Shown here piece by piece: positions 5,571 to 8,068 of a stretch of 8,068 nucleotides of DNA (position 1 is the first letter of the stretch; each line of letters begins with the position of its first letter). Location: the NCBI GenBank assembly GCA_934339215.1, contig CAKRHU010000057.1, positions 1-8,068 on the forward strand. Reading direction: 5' to 3'. This stretch comes from an uncultured Lacticaseibacillus sp. (GTDB lineage: Bacteria; Bacillota; Bacilli; Lactobacillales; Lactobacillaceae). A model generated the notes under the pieces. It ran no database searches. It saw nothing but the letters and a program-made list of their open reading frames with translations, and had not been told where the DNA came from. Position numbers and translations under genes: made by a program.

Positions 5571-5822
5571 ATGCCAATGACATTAGCTAGCATCAAGCAA
5601 CAACTCGACGGTAAGATCGGCGAGAATCTCACAGTCGTTGCCCAAGCGGGTCGCAAGAAAGTAACTCGCCGCAAAGGCACGTTGAAAGAAACCTACCCAG
5701 CGATTTTTGTGGTGGATCTCGATCAGGATACCAATTCATTTGAACGCGTATCTTACAGCTACGCAGACCTCCTCACCAAATCGATTCAAATCACGTTTGA
5801 TGACGAAGAAAAAGTTTCCTAA
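5571..5822 (+). CDS. veg: Veg family protein
   Basis: Veg is a small cytosolic protein conserved in low-GC Gram-positives; in Bacillus subtilis it stimulates biofilm gene expression through the SinR pathway, and its molecular activity elsewhere is unclear. The 83-residue product matches the Bacillus protein closely in pattern. It has TLxxIKxxLDG near the start, then GRKKVTRRKGTLKETYP (about 28-44) and LDQDTNSFERVSYSYADLL (about 50-68), which is nearly identical to the Bacillus block. An in-frame TTG at 5493 would give a longer product, but it lies inside promoter P1. The ATG at 5571 has AAGAGGTG (5557-5564) 6 bases upstream and matches the family start. It follows rsmA and is served by two overlapping promoters, with an intrinsic terminator just after the stop. 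In Bacillus the sporulation gene yabG lies between rsmA and veg; it is missing here. Confidence 0.94.
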   Translation: MPMTLASIKQQLDGKIGENLTVVAQAGRKKVTRRKGTLKETYPAIFVVDLDQDTNSFERVSYSYADLLTKSIQITFDDEEKVS

Positions 5823-5826
5823 AATC

Positions 5827-5858
5827 AACCATGTTGCTCAGTTGCACATGGTTTTTTT
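5827..5858 (+). terminator. Intrinsic terminator of veg
   Basis: AACCATGT (5827-5834) pairs with ACATGGTT (5846-5853) around an 11-base loop, followed by a T run (5852-5858). It starts 5 bases after the veg stop. Confidence 0.88.
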
Positions 5859-5866
5859 GTTGCCCA

Positions 5867-6210
5867 GAGCTTTGTAACGCGCACTTAGCGGATCGGGTAG
5901 CCTAGCGTACGGCTTTGGGACGTTCTTTGTCCCGAAGTCGTATGCGTAGCTAGCCGTGTCCGCGTTGCGTTTCAAAGCTCGACGATGATTGACGACTGGC
6001 TACAGCCTCAAAAGCTTCGATAAAATGGGCATGGAACGCAGTCCGCAAAATCAGAGCTAACTCGCAAAAACCGCGAGTGGATCTCTGATTTCGCGCCGTT
6101 GTGAGGCGTTTACGCCTAACAGCGGTTTGACGGCTGATGCCCGTTGCACCTCCGCCTTTAAGATTTCCGCCATTCACACGTCATCGCCTGTCCATAAGTT
6201 TATGGACAGG
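5867..6210. other. Structured intergenic element with successive inverted repeats (structured RNA or dispersed palindromic repeat)
   Basis: This gap of about 430 bases (5860-6290) holds no convincing gene but strong folding potential. (1) A 114-base imperfect hairpin: GAGCTTTG (5867-5874) with CAAAGCTC (5973-5980), narrowing to GGGAC (5917-5921) and GTCCC (5929-5933) around a 7-base loop. (2) AAATCAGAG (6048-6056) with CTCTGATTT (6083-6091), enclosing ACTCGC/GCGAGT (6060-6065, 6073-6078). (3) A hairpin at 6095-6126 with core AGGCGT/ACGCCT. (4) GGGCAT (6027-6032) with ATGCCC (6137-6142), which would enclose hairpins 2 and 3. (5) An 11-bp palindrome at 6187-6210. Several pairs in hairpins 1 and 3 are G-T on the plus strand, which hold in plus-strand RNA but not in minus-strand RNA. 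This favours a plus-sense RNA if it is transcribed. No T run ends it and no promoter stands out at its left side. I do not recognise a named family. Confidence 0.6.
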
Positions 6211-6224
6211 TTAGCAATCAAATA

Positions 6225-6253
6225 TTTTAATTCACTCGAAACTGTGCCATGAT
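6225..6253 (+). promoter_or_regulatory. Possible promoter of the second GNAT gene
   Basis: CATGAT (6248-6253) is preceded by TGC (extended -10), with TTTTAA (6225-6230) 17 bases upstream as a poor -35. It follows the palindrome at 6187-6210 and lies about 40 bases before the start codon. Confidence 0.38.
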
Positions 6254-6292
6254 GCAACTAGCACATACCTCGATTGACGAAAGGAAAATTCC

Positions 6293-6781
6293 ATGTTCAC
6301 ATTCGATCCGATCACCACGTCAGCCACCCGCCTTGAAGCATTGAAAGTTTATCAAGCTAACCATGATTACTTTGAAGTCATCGGCGACGACCAGCCGACG
6401 TTAGTCACGGTGCTCAATGATGCCAAAGAAGTGCCGCTGGGCAAAACCAAAACCTCCAAGCATTTTCGTTTGATCAAACAAGGGTCAAAAGTGATCGGGG
6501 TGTGTGATTGGATCACCGGCTATCCTGATGAGCACGACGTTTATTTAGGCTTATTGATGATCGCCGACCAACACCTTGGTTTAGGTCATCAAGTGATGGC
6601 ACAACTTTTTGAGCAATGGCGGCAAGAGCGCTACACCACGGTTGAGCTCGGTGTGGTGACGACGAATGCCAAGGCGATGGCATTTTGGCCACAATTGGGC
6701 TTCAAAGAAATTCGCAAATCCCCATTTCAATTTCAAAATGGCCATGTCACAGAAGTCATCGTGATGGAGCGTTCACTATAA
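6293..6781 (+). CDS. GNAT-family N-acetyltransferase
   Basis: This is a 162-residue acetyl-CoA-dependent acyltransferase of the GNAT fold, substrate unknown. The beta-strand pair VIGVCDWITGYPD (68-79) and VYLGLLMI (83-90) leads into motif A with QHLGLG (93-98) at the acetyl-CoA pyrophosphate loop and helix HQVMAQLFEQW. Motif B follows with NAKAMAFWPQLGFKEI (125-140), the usual asparagine and aromatic/GF pattern. The ending VTEVIVMERSL is typical of the family's last strand. The ATG has AAAGGA (6280-6285) 7 bases upstream. It sits between the structured element and ispE, pointing the same way; in Bacillus the sporulation gene sspF lies between veg and ispE instead. No terminator is visible after it, so reading into ispE is possible. 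It does not closely resemble the other GNAT protein at 2637. Confidence 0.82.
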   Translation: MFTFDPITTSATRLEALKVYQANHDYFEVIGDDQPTLVTVLNDAKEVPLGKTKTSKHFRLIKQGSKVIGVCDWITGYPDEHDVYLGLLMIADQHLGLGHQVMAQLFEQWRQERYTTVELGVVTTNAKAMAFWPQLGFKEIRKSPFQFQNGHVTEVIVMERSL

Positions 6782-6788
6782 GTTTCGT

Positions 6789-6821
6789 GCTTTTGCCTGT
6801 GGTATACTAGAAAACAAAAGC
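6789..6821 (+). promoter_or_regulatory. Promoter of ispE, centred in a 7-bp inverted repeat
   Basis: TATACT (6803-6808) preceded by TGTGG gives an extended -10; no good -35 is seen at 16-18 bases, which an extended -10 can tolerate. GCTTTTG (6789-6795) and CAAAAGC (6815-6821) form a perfect inverted repeat whose centre lies on the -10. A start point would be about 6815. Confidence 0.55.
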
Positions 6822-6841
6822 TAACGAGACTGGTGGTCAAG

Positions 6842-7690
6842 ATGGAACTCATCGAAAAAGCCCCGGCCAAGATCAACCTGAGTCTAGATGCGCTATATCG
6901 CCATCACGACGGCGAACATGAGTGGCGGATGGTGATGACTTCCGTCGACCTCGCCGATTATGTGCACATTCAGCCATCTGAGGCGATCCGCGTGACGACG
7001 GACAGTGGGTTTCTGCCGGAGGATCCGCGCAACCTTGCCTACAAAGCGGCAACGTTATTGCAACAAGTATCTGGCGTCAACAATGGGGCCAGCATTCACA
7101 TTGAAAAACATATCCCGGTATCTGCCGGCTTAGGTGGCGGCTCCAGTGATGCTGCAGCAGTATTGCGCGGCCTCAACAAGCTGTGGCGGCTGGGTTATTC
7201 GCGTACGCAGTTGGCCCAATTAGGCTTGAAAGTCGATTCAGATGTGCCGTATTGTGTGTACTCGCAAACGGCTAAAGTCACCGGCCGAGGGGAAATCGTC
7301 GAACCGCTTGGCGCCTTGCCGAATTTTTGGGTGGTATTGGCCAAGCCGCGCGCTTCAGTGTCTACGCCAAGTATTTTAAATGCAGTGGACTATTCCAAAC
7401 CTTTGCCGCGCCCGGATACGGATCGCGTGTTGGCAGGCATTCAAGCCCATGATTTTGCACAAATGACCAGCGGCATGGCAAACTCCTTGGAACAATTGAC
7501 GGCGAGTCGTTATCCGGAAATCACGGCCTTGCGCGAACGGTTTGTCCGCTATGGGGCGCAAATTGCACAAATGTCAGGTTCTGGGCCGACCGTATTTGCC
7601 TTATGTGAAAAACGCAGTCGCGCCATGCGCGTGTATAATTCGATGAAAGGCTTTTGCCCAGAAGTTTATCTGGTGCGGCCACTTGCATGA
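6842..7690 (+). CDS. ispE: 4-diphosphocytidyl-2-C-methyl-D-erythritol kinase
   Basis: IspE is the GHMP-family kinase that phosphorylates CDP-methylerythritol with ATP in the methylerythritol phosphate route to isoprenoids. The 282-residue product has the opening KAPAKINLSLD (6-16, catalytic-type K10), the ATP loop PVSAGLGGGSSDAAA (92-106), the DSDVPY acidic motif (132-137, catalytic-type D134) and the C-terminal MSGSGPTVFA (244-253). An in-frame GTG at 6833 would add three residues. I prefer the ATG at 6842, because GGTGG (6832-6836) sits 5 bases before it while the GTG has no good site. Many lactobacilli keep ispE while using the mevalonate route and lacking the rest of this pathway, so the true substrate in this organism is uncertain. 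It has its own promoter and ends at a terminator. Confidence 0.93.
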   Translation: MELIEKAPAKINLSLDALYRHHDGEHEWRMVMTSVDLADYVHIQPSEAIRVTTDSGFLPEDPRNLAYKAATLLQQVSGVNNGASIHIEKHIPVSAGLGGGSSDAAAVLRGLNKLWRLGYSRTQLAQLGLKVDSDVPYCVYSQTAKVTGRGEIVEPLGALPNFWVVLAKPRASVSTPSILNAVDYSKPLPRPDTDRVLAGIQAHDFAQMTSGMANSLEQLTASRYPEITALRERFVRYGAQIAQMSGSGPTVFALCEKRSRAMRVYNSMKGFCPEVYLVRPLA

Positions 7691-7697
7691 TTGATTT

Positions 7698-7721
7698 AAC
7701 CGGCAAACTAGCCGGTTTTTT
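7698..7721 (+). terminator. Intrinsic terminator of ispE
   Basis: AACCGGC (7698-7704) pairs with GCCGGTT (7711-7717) around a 6-base loop, followed by a T run (7716-7721). It lies 8 bases after the ispE stop and 18 before the next start codon. Confidence 0.85.
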
Positions 7722-7738
7722 AATTGAAGGAGATTTCA

Positions 7739-8068
7739 ATGCCATTAAGTGATACGACCTTTTTATTAAGTGAACAAGCGCAACTCACACCGACGCAACA
7801 AGCGTTAACTGAACGGATCGCGACGTTTATCAAAGCGCATCAAGCTGATGAACAAGCCGCAGTATTTGTGTTGCACGGCGACGCTGGCTCTGGCAAAAGC
7901 GTGGTGCTGAACGCCGTGTTCACTGCAGTGCGCGAACCTGGCATGCACTTGTTGGTCAATCACAATGAAATGTTGAAAGTCTACAAAGAAGTTGCCGGCA
8001 TGACGCCAGGCGTGTTGAAGAAAGACTACGAAAAGCCCACACCCTTTATCAACCGCATGCAAAAATCT
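7739..8068 (+). CDS. P-loop ATPase, DUF2075-like (schlafen group 3 / helicase-like), 3' end cut by the window
   Basis: The first 110 residues are visible and the frame stays open to the window edge. After a leader rich in Q and T (LTPTQQALTERIATFIKAH, 16-34), the strand VFVLHGDAGSGKS (42-54) contains a textbook Walker A motif with K53. LLVNHNEMLKVYKEVAG (71-87) follows, then KDYEKPTPFINR (95-106). The LHGDAGSGKSVVLNAVF pattern with a following strand and the NHNEMLKVYK segment resembles DUF2075 proteins of lactobacilli, a superfamily 1-like ATPase/helicase group of unknown role. This is recalled, and the Walker B and later motifs are outside the window. The ATG at 7739 has AAGGAG (7727-7732) 6 bases upstream. 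The preceding terminator suggests either read-through control or a promoter I could not find. Confidence 0.72.
   Translation, partial: MPLSDTTFLLSEQAQLTPTQQALTERIATFIKAHQADEQAAVFVLHGDAGSGKSVVLNAVFTAVREPGMHLLVNHNEMLKVYKEVAGMTPGVLKKDYEKPTPFINRMQKS

Noticed and set aside
5950..6177. A 75-codon minus-strand reading frame inside the structured element
   Set aside because: It has no ribosome binding site, low-complexity basic composition and runs through several hairpins; it looks like a by-product of the repeat structure. Similar small frames are sometimes annotated where such elements are dispersed.
5867..6210. CRISPR array or tRNA in the veg-GNAT gap
   Set aside because: The repeats are inverted, not evenly spaced direct repeats, and no cloverleaf with tRNA signature bases could be drawn.

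Overview
The window reads as chromosome of a low-to-mid GC, non-sporulating Gram-positive bacterium, most likely a lactobacillus near the Lacticaseibacillus group. The grounds are the protein sequences, strong AGGAGG-type ribosome binding sites, TGn-extended -10 promoters, and the gene order tatD-rnmV-rsmA-veg-ispE. Bacillus has the same order, but with yabG and sspF (sporulation genes) in between; both are absent here. The genus is an inference; no rRNA gene is present to confirm it.

Layout. Positions 1-1455 hold gltD, the glutamate synthase small subunit, reading rightward from the first base. Positions 1460-1764 look at first like an empty gap but hold a complete par/Fst-type type I toxin-antitoxin locus. 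A short antitoxin RNA runs rightward from a strong promoter (1460-1488) to a hairpin terminator (1524-1560). A 31-35 residue membrane-peptide toxin gene (1600-1698) runs leftward from its own promoter (1736-1764) towards the same terminator. Two direct repeats (1495-1523 and 1679-1707) make the antitoxin RNA complementary to the toxin mRNA start region. Positions 1800-2516 (minus strand) encode an NfsA/NfrA-type nitroreductase, divergent from a GNAT acetyltransferase at 2637-3164 that resembles streptothricin acetyltransferases.

Positions 3227-5435 are a tight rightward operon, tatD-rnmV-rsmA, with start/stop contact or overlap. It covers nucleic-acid quality control (TatD nuclease), 5S rRNA maturation (RNase M5) and 16S rRNA dimethylation (RsmA/KsgA). 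veg (5571-5822) follows with two overlapping strong promoters of its own and a terminator. About 430 bases (5860-6290) then carry no convincing gene but a chain of strong inverted repeats. This is either a structured RNA or a dispersed palindromic repeat.

A second GNAT acetyltransferase (6293-6781) and ispE (6842-7690, isoprenoid synthesis) come next. ispE ends in an intrinsic terminator, and a P-loop ATPase gene with its own ribosome binding site (7739 onward, DUF2075-like) runs off the right edge.

The most notable item is the unlabelled toxin-antitoxin locus between gltD and the nitroreductase gene. Its family is known, but its small size and non-ATG start make it easy to miss.
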